Positions 1 through 8,993 of a DNA stretch of 64,000 nt are shown piece after piece. The notes under the pieces were generated by a model. That model worked only from the letters and a program-made list of their open reading frames with translations, ran no database searches and was not told the origin of the DNA. The translations under genes and the position numbers were made by a program. This DNA is from Amycolatopsis sp. CA-230715 (GTDB taxonomy: Bacteria; Actinomycetota; Actinomycetes; Mycobacteriales; Pseudonocardiaceae), in assembly GCF_018736145.1 (NCBI RefSeq), contig NZ_CP059997.1, positions 7,377,501 to 7,441,500 of the forward strand. The letters run 5' to 3'. Within the stretch, counting starts at the first letter, position 1; each line of letters begins with the position of its first letter.

Positions 1-1
1 C

Positions 2-1936
2 TGGCGCGGTCACCGGATGCTGTGGCACAGCGGCGGCCTGGACGGGCACCGGGCGGACATCCTGCTGCTGCCCGAACTCGGCATCGGCGTGGCAGCCTGT
101 GCCAACCACAGCCCGACCACCGGCCTGCCGCTGGCCCTGACCTACCACGTGGCCGATCTGCTGCACGGCGCGCGGCCTCGCGCCTGGTCCGCGGAAATGC
201 ACGTCCAGGACCAGGAAGACGCCGCCGAGGCCCAGGAGACCGAAGAACCCGCGGCGGCGGAATCGCCGACGCCCGAGGCACTCGCCGAGTTCGCCGGTAA
301 CTACGAACACCCCGGCTACGGAAGGCTGACCGTCACGGCCGACGACACCCTGCGGGTCCGGCTCGGCGAACTGGAGCTCACCGCCGAGTACCGCAACCAC
401 GACACCTGGACGGTGGCGTACCGGTCCGGGGACGTCGTGCTGGACGCCAGTTGGCCGCTGACCTTCGGCCGGAACCCGGACGGCGAGCCGGTCGAGGCCG
501 CGCTGCCGCTGGAACCCGACGTTCCCTTGATCAGGTTCACCAGGGTGGCGCCGCCGGCCAGCACGTCCGGTGCGGCCCGGCTGGACCGGGTGGCCTGGCA
601 GCGCCGGCTGACCGAGCTGCTGGCCACCGTCAAGGCACCCGGCGCGGTGTTCGCCTTGCTGCGCGACGGAGAACTCACCGAGTGCGCGGCCGGGGTGGCC
701 AACCTGGACACCGGCGCACCGGTCACCGCCGACACCCTGTTCCCCATCGCCTCGACCACCAAGCCCTACACCGCCACCCTGGTCATGCAGCTGGCCGACG
801 AGGGCCTGCTGGACCTGGACGCGCCACTGCGCGACTACCTGCCGGACTTCGAGGTGGCCGACCCGGAGGCCACCGCCACGGTGACCACCCGGCAGCTGCT
901 GGCGCACACCAGCGGTATCGACGGCGACAAGTACGACAGCTACGGCCGCGGCGACGACGCGCTCGAGCTGTACGTGGCCGGCTGCGCCACGCTGGACCAG
1001 ATGCAGCCGCCCGGCGCCACGTTCTCCTACTGCAACAGCGGATACTCCATCCTGGGCCGACTGGTGGAGGTGCTGCGCGGCACCACCTGGGACGCCGCGC
1101 TGCGCACCCACCTGCTGGACCCGATCGGTGCCGACCAGACCGGCACGCTGCCCGAGGAGCTGATCTGGCGCCGGCTGGCCGCCGGCCACCTCACCAGCGA
1201 CGCCGGGCAGGCACAGGTGTTGCGGGCGTGGGAGAACGACCGCGCCGAGGGACCGGCCGGTGGGGTCGTCGCCTCGGCCGGTGACCTGATTCGGTTCGCC
1301 CGGCTGCACCTGGACCGGGGGATGACCGACGGCACCCGCGTGCTGTCGGAGGCCGCGGCCGCCGCCATGCTCACCCCCGCGGTCGAGCTGCCGGACCAGG
1401 ACGACTGCACGCACTGGGGCCTGGGCTGGGAGCTCCACCGCAGATCCGGGCCGCACCTGTTCGGGCACGGAGGCGACCTGATCGGGCATCACGCACGGCT
1501 GCTGTGCTGCCCGTCCGCCGGGCTTGCCATGGCGGTGCTGGTCAACGGCGAAGGCGCGGACGACGTCGCCGATCCGCTGTTCCGCGCGGCACTGGCCGAG
1601 GTCGGCGCCACCCTCCCGGACCCAGTGCGGCCGCCGCAGGTGCCGGCCCCGGTCGACCTGACCGAGTTCGCCGGTGTGTACCGGACCGTCGCGGTACGCG
1701 CCACGTTCACCCCGGCCGACGGCGGGCTGACCGGTACGTTCCGGGCGCTGTCCACGGAGATGACCGACCTGCTGCCGGAATCGCGGCACGAGCAGCGAAT
1801 GCACTTCGTGCCCACCGGCGGTGGCCGGTTCGTCACCGGCCTGCCGGGGCACGACCGGTGGATGTCGGCGGTGTTCTACCGGTCCAACGGCCAGCGGTAC
1901 CTGCATTTCGGCCTGCGCGCGATGCGTGCCGAGTAA
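2..1936 (+). CDS. Tandem serine hydrolase (beta-lactamase/DD-peptidase fold), 5' end outside window
   Basis: The reading frame is open from base 2, so the start lies upstream of the window. The first ~70 residues, with an H-S-G-G motif, look like the C-terminal end of one class C beta-lactamase-like domain. A small beta-rich domain and a second, complete hydrolase domain follow. Counting from the first codon in the window, the second domain has S-T-T-K at ~251 (SxxK nucleophile), Y-C-N at ~343 (YxN) and H-G-G at ~489. This is the esterase/DD-peptidase family, which acts on acyl-serine substrates. The N-terminal half cannot be judged here. Two hydrolase domains in one chain are unusual, since family members normally carry one. 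Substrate and location are unknown. Confidence 0.85.
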   Translation, partial: WRGHRMLWHSGGLDGHRADILLLPELGIGVAACANHSPTTGLPLALTYHVADLLHGARPRAWSAEMHVQDQEDAAEAQETEEPAAAESPTPEALAEFAGNYEHPGYGRLTVTADDTLRVRLGELELTAEYRNHDTWTVAYRSGDVVLDASWPLTFGRNPDGEPVEAALPLEPDVPLIRFTRVAPPASTSGAARLDRVAWQRRLTELLATVKAPGAVFALLRDGELTECAAGVANLDTGAPVTADTLFPIASTTKPYTATLVMQLADEGLLDLDAPLRDYLPDFEVADPEATATVTTRQLLAHTSGIDGDKYDSYGRGDDALELYVAGCATLDQMQPPGATFSYCNSGYSILGRLVEVLRGTTWDAALRTHLLDPIGADQTGTLPEELIWRRLAAGHLTSDAGQAQVLRAWENDRAEGPAGGVVASAGDLIRFARLHLDRGMTDGTRVLSEAAAAAMLTPAVELPDQDDCTHWGLGWELHRRSGPHLFGHGGDLIGHHARLLCCPSAGLAMAVLVNGEGADDVADPLFRAALAEVGATLPDPVRPPQVPAPVDLTEFAGVYRTVAVRATFTPADGGLTGTFRALSTEMTDLLPESRHEQRMHFVPTGGGRFVTGLPGHDRWMSAVFYRSNGQRYLHFGLRAMRAE

Positions 1937-2302
1937 GGGTGTTCACGACACCTGTCCCATCCGGTCGTTTCGTACTGGATTCCTTGCCCGGCAGGGCTTT
2001 CTGGATCTGTCCAGAATGGACTTGCACCGGCTGCCCGGTGAGCGCGGACGGAATCGGCACGCGGGGCCCGGCCGGTGCCGCCGGGTGGCCCTAGCGGGAT
2101 CAGACAGCGGCGTCGATGGCGATGATGCCCACTCGCCGCGCGTCGACCAGCAGCAGGAATCCGTGCCGTGCCCACCATCGGGGATGTCCACGAGATCTTC
2201 CTGAATCGCTTGCGCCCCAACGCCCGGCGACATCTCCGGTTCGAGCTGAACAGGGCGTGCCGCGCCCGCGCCGCCGATCGCGTCCACTGAGGACGCGTGC
2301 GC
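1937..2302. other. Intergenic stretch without a convincing gene
   Basis: These 366 bases separate the serine hydrolase from the convergent membrane gene. Frames on both strands are open for up to ~115 codons but have no recognisable domain, and their composition fits chance openness of GC-rich DNA. A minus-strand frame ending near 2100 has a hydrophobic tail (GFLLLVDARRVGIIAIDAAV). It could be a gene remnant, but nothing upstream of it is recognisable. Confidence 0.4.
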
Positions 2303-2854
2303 TCACCGTGCCGATCGCCGGTCGGCGAGCGTTCGCCGACCGCGGGATGTGCGGCCCCACGGCTTCACGACCGACAGCACGGTGGTGAACAGCAGCACCG
2401 ACGTCATGCCCAGCGAGCCGGTCAGGATCGTCGGCGACAGCGCGCTGAGATCCCTGTCCGGCCGCTCGGCGGTGATGGCGATGGCCTCCTTGACCCACTG
2501 CGACTGGTAGAACGTGGCGAACAGCATCGCGAGCACCGTCACCACCAGTTTCGTGGTCACCCAGTAGTGCTTCAGCACGCCCCACCGCGTGCCCAGCGAC
2601 ACCACCAAGCCGGTCGCCAGGCTCACCAGCGAAAGCGGAATCATCACGTACCTGTCGCACGCGTGGACCATCTCGAACGACGCGTGCCGCGCCACCGGTT
2701 CTGCCCACCCCGCGACAGCCCCCAGCACGGTCATCGCGTACGCCGTGCCCAGCCAGCCCACCGAACCGGCCACGTGCGCGACGAGCCACACCTTGCGCGA
2801 ACGCGGTTTCAGCCGCCGTTCCTCCGGCCGCGTCGCGCTCTTCCACACCATCAT
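2303..2854 (-). CDS. Four-helix membrane protein, DUF2269-like
   Basis: A 183-residue protein with a basic N-terminus and four hydrophobic segments at roughly 27-50, 70-90, 98-115 and 143-165. The spacing and the conserved aromatic and histidine positions resemble DUF2269-type small integral membrane proteins, whose function is unknown. Two ATG codons lie at 2854 and 2851, preceded by a purine-rich GGGGGA. It is transcribed away from the two-component pair next door, so it may be independent. The family assignment comes from overall pattern only. Confidence 0.65.
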   Translation of the reverse strand: MMVWKSATRPEERRLKPRSRKVWLVAHVAGSVGWLGTAYAMTVLGAVAGWAEPVARHASFEMVHACDRYVMIPLSLVSLATGLVVSLGTRWGVLKHYWVTTKLVVTVLAMLFATFYQSQWVKEAIAITAERPDRDLSALSPTILTGSLGMTSVLLFTTVLSVVKPWGRTSRGRRTLADRRSAR

Positions 2855-2968
2855 CGGGCAGTCCCCCGGGAATCGATCAACACGGGACCACGCTAGGGAG
2901 ATCCGGCCGTCACGTCGTCCGCCTGGCGTGCGGGCCCGCTACACGATTCGCGTACGCGGCGCGTTGAG

Positions 2969-3631
2969 TCAGCCGGGCGTCACCACACCCCACTGGTATG
3001 CGCACACCACCAGTTGCACCCGGTCGCGGACGCCGAGCTTGCTCGTCGCGCGGCTCACGTGCGTGCGCACCGTGGCCGGGCTGATCAGCAGCCGGCTGGC
3101 GATGTCGCCGTTGCTCAGCCCGAGTCCGACCAGCCGCATGACCTCCAGTTCCCGCTCAGTGAGCCGGGCCAGCTCCGAGCGGCCGGACACCGCGCGCGGC
3201 GGCGACGAGCGCAGGAACTCCCGGATCAGGTGCCGGGTGGCGGACGGTGCGAGCAGCTCGTCGCCGGCGGCGACCGTGCGCACGGCGGCGAGCAGCTGGT
3301 CCGGCTCGCTGTCTTTGAGCACGAACCCGCCCGCGCCGGCACGCAGCGCCGCGAAGACGTGCTCGTCCAGGTCGAACGTGGTGAGGACGAGGACGCGCAC
3401 CGCGTCGAGCGCCGGGTCGGAGGTGATCAGCCGGGTGCCTTCGATGCCGTCGGAGCCGGGCATCCGCACGTCCATCACCACTACGTCCGGCCGGATGGCC
3501 CGCGCGACCGCGTGCGCCCGCGCACCGTCGCCAGCCTCACCGACCACCTCGATGTCGCCGTCGCTCGGCAGCAGCGTTCGCAACCCGGCCCGTACCAAGT
3601 GCTGGTCGTCGGCGACCACGACCCGGATCAC
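2969..3631 (-). CDS. NarL/LuxR-family response regulator
   Basis: A 220-residue two-domain regulator. The receiver domain has the acidic pair D8-D9 and the phospho-acceptor in V-V-M-D-V-R-M-P at D54. The C-terminal ~65 residues form a LuxR-type helix-turn-helix (LTERELEVMRLVGLGLSNGD). The GTG start at 3631 was chosen because it forms a GTGA overlap with the stop of the histidine kinase and gives a normal receiver N-terminus. It is co-transcribed and translationally coupled with the kinase. The signal and the regulon are not evident from the sequence. Confidence 0.93.
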   Translation of the reverse strand: MIRVVVADDQHLVRAGLRTLLPSDGDIEVVGEAGDGARAHAVARAIRPDVVVMDVRMPGSDGIEGTRLITSDPALDAVRVLVLTTFDLDEHVFAALRAGAGGFVLKDSEPDQLLAAVRTVAAGDELLAPSATRHLIREFLRSSPPRAVSGRSELARLTERELEVMRLVGLGLSNGDIASRLLISPATVRTHVSRATSKLGVRDRVQLVVCAYQWGVVTPG

Positions 3632-4761
3632 CCGCCCACCACCGGAAGCCAGGCGCGCACCCGGAATCCCCCGGACGGGACGGGGCCGGCGCTGAGCCGT
3701 CCACCTAGAGCGACCACCCGGTCCCGGATGCCCGCGATGCCCTGGCCGGAGCCACCCGGCGACGGATTCCCACCGCCGGTGTCCACCACCTCCACGGTCA
3801 TGTCGTCCTCCCCGTAGGTCAGCCGTACCGCGGCCGAGGCGTCGTCCGTGTGCTTGAGCACGTTGGTGAGGGACTCCTGCACCACGCGATAGGCGCACGT
3901 CTCCACCGCGCCCGGCATCGGTCGCACCCGGCCGATCACCTCCAACGACACCGACCGGCCGCCGCGCCGGACCCGGTCGACCACCTCGCCGAGCCGATCC
4001 AGCCGCAGGTGGTCCGGGGCCGTCGGTGCCGGCTCGCGCAGCGAGGTCAGCACCCGGCGCAGATCGGCGAGCGCCTCGCCGCTGGACTGCCGGATGGTGG
4101 TCAGCGCGGCACGGGCCTCGTCCGGCTGCCGGTCGAACAGGTGCACGGCCAGTCCGGCCTGCAGGCTGATCAGGGACAGGCTGTGCGCCACGACGTCGTG
4201 CACCTCGCGGCTGATCGCCAGCCGGTGCTCCACGGCGAGCCGCTCGGCGTGCTCGCGCTCGACCAAGGCCCGCTGCCGCAGACGCTCGTCTACGGCATCC
4301 CGGCGCAGTCGCGCGATCTTCGCCAGCAACGCGGGCAGCCCCAGCCACAGGACCACCGCGAACACGGCGGGCAGCACCTCGACCGGCCGCGCCAGGTCGG
4401 TCTGCGCACCTACCAATGCGGTGAACGACAAGCCGAGCGCACTCCATGCCACCGGTGGCTTGGTCGTGAGCGCTACCGCGTACGCGGTGACCGCGAGCGC
4501 GAGCACCACCGGCCCGTACGGGTAGCCCGCCACGAGGTACGTCCCCGTCACCAGGGTGATCGCGATCAGGGTCACCACCGGGCGGACGAGCCGCAGCGGT
4601 ACCAGCGCCACGGCGAGCGCCATCAGCACCCAGGCGAACTCGTCCAACGGCACGCGTGGCGGGGCCTGCCCTGCCGCGGCCACGGGTGTACCGAGGGCGA
4701 CCGCCGCGCCGAGGGCGGTCACCAGGAGAACCTCGCGTAGCGTTTCCTTGCGCCAACGCAC
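3628..4761 (-). CDS. Sensor histidine kinase, HisKA_3 type
   Basis: A 377-residue NarL-group kinase. Residues ~10-155 are hydrophobic and form several membrane helices with almost no extracytoplasmic domain, suggesting it senses something within the membrane. The dimerisation box has the phospho-accepting histidine at H188 (SREVHDVVAHSLSLIS). The HATPase domain has an N-box-like QESLTNVLKH and ends with a G-rich box near GQGIAGIRDR. It is the first gene of a two-gene operon with the response regulator, which begins inside its stop codon. Confidence 0.93.
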   Translation of the reverse strand: MRWRKETLREVLLVTALGAAVALGTPVAAAGQAPPRVPLDEFAWVLMALAVALVPLRLVRPVVTLIAITLVTGTYLVAGYPYGPVVLALAVTAYAVALTTKPPVAWSALGLSFTALVGAQTDLARPVEVLPAVFAVVLWLGLPALLAKIARLRRDAVDERLRQRALVEREHAERLAVEHRLAISREVHDVVAHSLSLISLQAGLAVHLFDRQPDEARAALTTIRQSSGEALADLRRVLTSLREPAPTAPDHLRLDRLGEVVDRVRRGGRSVSLEVIGRVRPMPGAVETCAYRVVQESLTNVLKHTDDASAAVRLTYGEDDMTVEVVDTGGGNPSPGGSGQGIAGIRDRVVALGGRLSAGPVPSGGFRVRAWLPVVGG

Positions 4762-5034
4762 GATTCGACTCTAGCGCGACGACGTTGAGCGCTGGAAGCA
4801 CAGCGGGTACGCATCGTCGTTCTGGCGAGGCGCTCACCTACCACCGGACGGCCGCGCGGTTCGCGGCGCATTCGTCCTAAATGGACTCGGCAGGTGGCGC
4901 TGTTCGCGAGCCCGGCATACTTCGGTCGCGACGCGTGTGGGGAGAGCGGCGCTCGCCCGGTACAGTCACGCGGAGTTCATCCCGCACGACGTGACCGACG
5001 GTGGCGGGCTGGGGTCCGGTGAGGAATGAGATCG

Positions 5035-5886
5035 ATGACCATCGTTGCACGGCATTCCACCGACGCCGACCGGGCGTGGAAGCAGATCGCGGCGCTGTCC
5101 CCGAAGATGGGCTTCTACCTCGACAGCGTCGCGGAGAACACCAGTGCCCTGTCCACGGTGTGGCGCCGGGCGCTGCTGCTCGGGCAGTACCGCACCGTCG
5201 TCGACCCGGGGGCCGAGTCCTCGGAAACCTGGGCGGACCTCGGTCTCGCCGCGCAGGCCGCGGCCGCCGTCTTCGCCGCGGCCACCGCGCCCGCTGGCGA
5301 AGAAGTCAACGCCGTGGTCGGCCGTCCCGTCACGTTCGCCGCCACCGGTCCCCATGACGACGCGCACCCCGGGGCGTGGGTCACCGCGGCCTGGCTCGCC
5401 GTGCTGCGGCGGGACAACGCGGTGATCCAGCAACTCGCCGCGGTGCCGCTCGACGTGCTGCGCGCGTCGGGCGTCGAGCACGACGCGTACCTGATGCCGT
5501 GGGTCGAGACGTTGCAGGCGTTCCTCGCGCACCGCGAGGTCACACCGGAGATGTTCGTGCCCGCGATGGACGGCACCGATCCGGACACCGCGCGGTTCAC
5601 CCCGCCCTCGGCGATGCTGCAGCTCGTGTACCCGCCGATCCGGATGTTCTACTACGTGTTGCGCCGCGACACGGAGAAGTTCACCGAGGCCTACGTTGCC
5701 GCACTGGAACGGCACCGCGCGTTCTGGACCGCCGAGGGCAGGGAGGACGACCCCAGCGGCTTCCTCGCGCTGGCCCCGCTGGCGGTGGCGGTGCTGGCCC
5801 GCACCGTGGGCATGACGTTCGACGTGCGGTCCGATTACGCGCCGGCGAACCTGCTTTCGGGCGCCGTTCCCGCGCGGAACGACTGA
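5035..5886 (+). CDS. Imm49-family immunity protein, orphan
   Basis: A 283-residue soluble protein with the pattern I know for Immunity 49 proteins: an N-terminal ARHS block, ETWADLGLAAQ, a central AAWLAVLRRDN, then YPPIRMFYYVLRRD and FLALAPLAVAVLARTVG. The family neutralises polymorphic secreted toxins in some systems, and many actinobacterial members are solitary. No toxin, secretion or effector gene adjoins it here. An ATG also exists at 5026, but GAGG at ~5020 sits better for the ATG at 5035. Family assignment is from memory of the motif pattern; the function in this organism is inferred. Confidence 0.72.
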   Translation: MTIVARHSTDADRAWKQIAALSPKMGFYLDSVAENTSALSTVWRRALLLGQYRTVVDPGAESSETWADLGLAAQAAAAVFAAATAPAGEEVNAVVGRPVTFAATGPHDDAHPGAWVTAAWLAVLRRDNAVIQQLAAVPLDVLRASGVEHDAYLMPWVETLQAFLAHREVTPEMFVPAMDGTDPDTARFTPPSAMLQLVYPPIRMFYYVLRRDTEKFTEAYVAALERHRAFWTAEGREDDPSGFLALAPLAVAVLARTVGMTFDVRSDYAPANLLSGAVPARND

Positions 5887-6058
5887 TCGCGGGCGCGGGT
5901 GTTCCGCTCGGCGCGGTTGTCGGCGTCGGGTGTACCAGTGGGGTCCACTAAGGACTTTTCGGCCCGACCTACGCCTCCTGGCCCAACCAGGTCGGATACT
6001 GCGCTGGAGGCGCTCGCCCCCATCGGAGAATCGTTCGACCCGCGGATCGGTCGACACG

Positions 6059-6087
6059 AAAAAGGGCTGGACTCGCAGGTCCAGCCC
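6059..6087 (-). terminator. Rho-independent terminator of tRNA-Pro
   Basis: A perfect 9-bp stem (GGGCTGGAC/GTCCAGCCC, 6064-6072 with 6079-6087) and a 6-nt loop are followed on the minus strand by five T (6063-6059). It lies just 3' of the minus-strand tRNA-Pro. Confidence 0.85.
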
Positions 6088-6093
6088 CGGCTG

Positions 6094-6167
6094 TCGGGAT
6101 GACAGGATTTGAACCTGCGACCCTCCGCTCCCAAAGCGGATGCGCTACCAAGCTGCGCCACATCCCG
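6094..6167 (-). tRNA. tRNA-Pro (anticodon TGG)
   Basis: The minus strand folds as a full cloverleaf: acceptor CGGGATG with CATCCCG, D-arm GCGCAGCTTGGTAGCGC, anticodon loop TTTGGGA on a 5-bp stem, and T-arm GCAGGTTCAAATCCTGT. The discriminator base is A and CCA is not encoded. A terminator follows immediately. Anticodon TGG reads proline codons. Confidence 0.97.
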
Positions 6168-6242
6168 GCGCCCCGAGGGGCGGTGTGCACCCAGCCTAGC
6201 GGCTACCGCTAAGCTACGTCCGCGCGGTCCTCGATCGCGCAT

Positions 6243-6313
6243 GCGGGCGTAGCTCAATGGTAGAGCCCCAGTCTTCCAAACTGGCTACGCGGGTTCGATT
6301 CCCGTCGCCCGCT
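6243..6313 (+). tRNA. tRNA-Gly (anticodon TCC)
   Basis: A 71-nt cloverleaf: acceptor GCGGGCG with CGCCCGC, D-arm with AGCTCAATGGTAGAGC, anticodon loop CTTCCAA, and T-arm with GGGTTCGATTCCC. CCA is not encoded. It is divergent from the tRNA-Pro, with about 75 nt between them. Confidence 0.97.
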
Positions 6314-6414
6314 CGCAATCCGTCGTGTTCGGTGGCCAGATGCGAGGATCAGCGCCTGGCCACAGCCGGATCGGCTTCGGTGGCTTTCGCGCCGGACCGT
6401 AGACTCGAGGCCTT

Positions 6415-8052
6415 ATGGTCGCCACTCTTGTCGCGAAGGACCTTGCTGCGGGGCACGGGGATCGCGTTCTCTTTTCCGGGTTGGACCTCGTCGTCGCACC
6501 CGGCGACGTCATCGGGCTGGTCGGCGTCAACGGCGCGGGCAAGTCGACGCTGCTGCGCACCCTCGCCGGGCTCCTGCCGGTCGAAGGCGGCACGGTGCGG
6601 GCGAACCCGCCCGCCGCGACGATCGGCTACCTCGCCCAGGAGCCGGAGCGGCTGGCAGGCGAAACCCTGCGGGGCTTCCTCGCCCGCCGCACCGGGGTGA
6701 CGGCGGCGAAGCAGGCGCTCGACCAGGTCACCACGGCGCTGGCCGACGGTGAGCGCGGCGCCGAGGACGACTACGCCGAGGTACTCGACCGTTGGCTCGA
6801 ACTCGGCGGCGCCGATCTGGACGACCGCGCGGGCGAGGTGGCCGCGAGCCTCGGCCTCGAGGTGCCCCTCGACCAGCCCATGACCGGGTTGTCCGGCGGC
6901 CAGGCCGCGCGGGCGGGCCTTGCCGCGCTGCTGCTGAGCCGGTACGACGTGTTCCTGCTCGACGAGCCGACGAACGACCTCGATCTCGACGGCCTCGAAC
7001 GGCTCGAACGGTTCGTGTCGGGGCTGCGGGCGGGCGCCGTGATCGTCAGCCACGACCGCGAGTTCCTGTCCCGCACGGTCACCAGCGTCGTCGAGCTGGA
7101 TCTCGCGCAGCAGCAGGTTCGCGCCTACGGCGGTGGGTACGAGGCCTACCTCGAAGAGCGCGAGGTGGCGCGACGGCACGCGCGCGCGGATTACGAGGAG
7201 TACGCGAACACGGTGGACGCGTTGACCGCCCGCGCGCGTGCGCAGCGCGCCTGGATGGAAAAGGGCGTCAAAAACGCGCGCCGCAAGGCCGGTGACAACG
7301 ACAAGGTCGGCCGCAAGTTCCGCAGCGAGGCGACGGAAAAGCAGGCCGCGAAGGCACGGCAGACGGAACGGCTGATCGAGCGGCTCGAGGTGGTGGAGGA
7401 ACCGCGCAAGGAGTGGGAGCTGCGGATGGAGATCGCGGCGGCGCCGCGCTCCGGCGCCGTCGTCGCCTCGCTCACCGGCGCGGTGGTGCGCCGGGGCCCG
7501 TTCGCGCTCGGCCCGGTGCACTTCCAGCTCGACTGGGCGGACCGGGTCGCCATCACCGGCCCGAACGGCGCCGGGAAGTCCACGCTCCTCGCGGCGTTGC
7601 TGGGCAGGGTGGAACTGGCCGAAGGGCACGGCGCGCTGGGGTCCGGCGTCGTGGTCGGCGAGGTCGACCAGGCCAGGAACCGCTTCCTCGGCGACGAACG
7701 GCTGGTCGACGCGTTCGCGGCCGAGGTGCCGGAGATAACACCGGCGGACGTCAGGACGCTGCTGGCGAAGTTCGGGCTCAAGGCGCCGCACGTGATCCGC
7801 CCGGCCGCGACGCTGTCGCCGGGGGAGCGGACGAGGGCGGCGCTCGCGCTGTTGCAGGCGCGCGGGGTGAACCTGCTCGTACTGGACGAGCCGACGAACC
7901 ATCTTGACCTGCCCGCGATCGAGCAGCTCGAATCGGCGCTGGCGAGCTATTCCGGCACGCTCCTGCTGGTCACGCACGACCGCCGCATGATCGAAGCGGT
8001 GGAGACCACGCGGCGGCTCGTCGTCGAGCACGGGAAGGTCGCCGAGCTGTAG
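6415..8052 (+). CDS. ABC-F family ATP-binding protein
   Basis: A 545-residue protein with two ABC ATPase cassettes and no membrane segment, which defines ABC-F. The first Walker A (GVNGAGKST) is at ~37-45 and the second (GPNGAGKST) at ~382-390. Signatures LSGGQ and LSPGE each precede a Walker B of the form LDEPTN(D/H)LD. A charged linker of ~70 residues rich in Lys/Arg/Glu joins them at ~270-330. ABC-F proteins bind the ribosome E site and act in translation or antibiotic protection; which applies here cannot be told. It begins ~100 nt after tRNA-Gly with a clear ATG. Confidence 0.95.
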   Translation: MVATLVAKDLAAGHGDRVLFSGLDLVVAPGDVIGLVGVNGAGKSTLLRTLAGLLPVEGGTVRANPPAATIGYLAQEPERLAGETLRGFLARRTGVTAAKQALDQVTTALADGERGAEDDYAEVLDRWLELGGADLDDRAGEVAASLGLEVPLDQPMTGLSGGQAARAGLAALLLSRYDVFLLDEPTNDLDLDGLERLERFVSGLRAGAVIVSHDREFLSRTVTSVVELDLAQQQVRAYGGGYEAYLEEREVARRHARADYEEYANTVDALTARARAQRAWMEKGVKNARRKAGDNDKVGRKFRSEATEKQAAKARQTERLIERLEVVEEPRKEWELRMEIAAAPRSGAVVASLTGAVVRRGPFALGPVHFQLDWADRVAITGPNGAGKSTLLAALLGRVELAEGHGALGSGVVVGEVDQARNRFLGDERLVDAFAAEVPEITPADVRTLLAKFGLKAPHVIRPAATLSPGERTRAALALLQARGVNLLVLDEPTNHLDLPAIEQLESALASYSGTLLLVTHDRRMIEAVETTRRLVVEHGKVAEL

Positions 8053-8112
8053 CGCGGCGGCCCTCCCGTGCCCGCCGCCGCGACCGGGGATGGGGGCCGC
8101 GGCGGGAGTGTC

Positions 8113-8712
8113 CTACTTGGACAGTGCGATCTCGAGGTCGCGCCCGGCGCTGTTGTTGTTGCCGGACAGGATCTTCGCGACCAGCGACGCCTCTTCGGAG
8201 TTCGGGCCGGTGGTCCACGGGTCGCACTTCGCGCCGCCGGTCTGCATCAGCGCGCCGCAGTCGCCGTCGTGGCCGAGGCCGAGCGCGTGCCCGAACTCGT
8301 GCGCCGCGGTGTGGACGTGGTGCTCCGGGTGCTGGGTGTTGAGGTCGTTGTTCCAGAGCGTGGGATCCAGCGAGATGGTGGTGCGCCCGTTCGACGCGCA
8401 CTTGGTGGACCCGTAGGCGTCGCCGAGATCGCGCGAAACGAAGGTGACGTTCGGGGTGCCGGAGGTCGCCTTCACCTCGACGTCGGCGTTGGACGAGTTC
8501 CAATTCGACACCGCGGACCGGATGGCGTCCGCCATCGAGCCGTCACCGGTGTCGTCGCGGTAGGTGACCACGTTGGTGCCGTTCTCGTGGCTCGGGGTCA
8601 CCCCGCAGCCGTCCCATTCCACGGCCGCGGACGCCGACGGTGCCACGACGACCCCGGTCGCGGTGACGGCGGCGAACACGCCGACCGCCCCGACATAGCG
8701 CAGACTGCTCAA
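8113..8712 (-). CDS. Secreted matrixin-like zinc metalloprotease
   Basis: A 199-residue exported protein. The N-terminal ~28 residues form a Sec signal peptide ending A-P-S-A-S-A. The zinc site is H-E-F-G-H-A-L-G-L-G-H at H138, H142 and H148, and a Leu-Met six residues on could be the Met-turn. A histidine third ligand fits the matrixin/M10 clan better than snapalysin (M7), which uses aspartate. No propeptide cysteine switch is obvious. The TTG at 8712 was chosen because a GGAAGGA Shine-Dalgarno sits just upstream; in-frame codons as far as 8826 would put a long hydrophilic stretch before the signal peptide. Confidence 0.8.
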   Translation of the reverse strand: MSSLRYVGAVGVFAAVTATGVVVAPSASAAVEWDGCGVTPSHENGTNVVTYRDDTGDGSMADAIRSAVSNWNSSNADVEVKATSGTPNVTFVSRDLGDAYGSTKCASNGRTTISLDPTLWNNDLNTQHPEHHVHTAAHEFGHALGLGHDGDCGALMQTGGAKCDPWTTGPNSEEASLVAKILSGNNNSAGRDLEIALSK

Positions 8713-8993
8713 TTCTTCGATTCCTTCCACGAGCCACCGTCCGAAGTGGAACGGGTGGGCGGGCCCCGACGGCCCGTTTCGAGTGGTGACCCGGACCACG
8801 ATCATCGGCGTGCTGGGCACGCACAATACGTATTTCGATAGGGGTTTCCGCGTGCCGCGGAGGCTCGGGTTACCGACGAAAGTACTGTTTCCGCTTTCCG
8901 CTCTTCCGGCTCCACGCGCGCCGACTTAGCATGACCGCTTACTGCCGCGTCGCCCCGGTATCGGCAGTGCGGGGAAAGGCGGGTGAGCCGGGA

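Noticed and set aside
6059..6313. tRNA pair as a phage attachment site
   Set aside because: No integrase, direct repeat of the tRNA 3' end or foreign segment is seen nearby.
8069..8106. GC-rich imperfect hairpin between the ABC-F gene and the metalloprotease gene
   Set aside because: Only 8 bp pair around a 20-nt loop with no T-tract; too weak to call a terminator.
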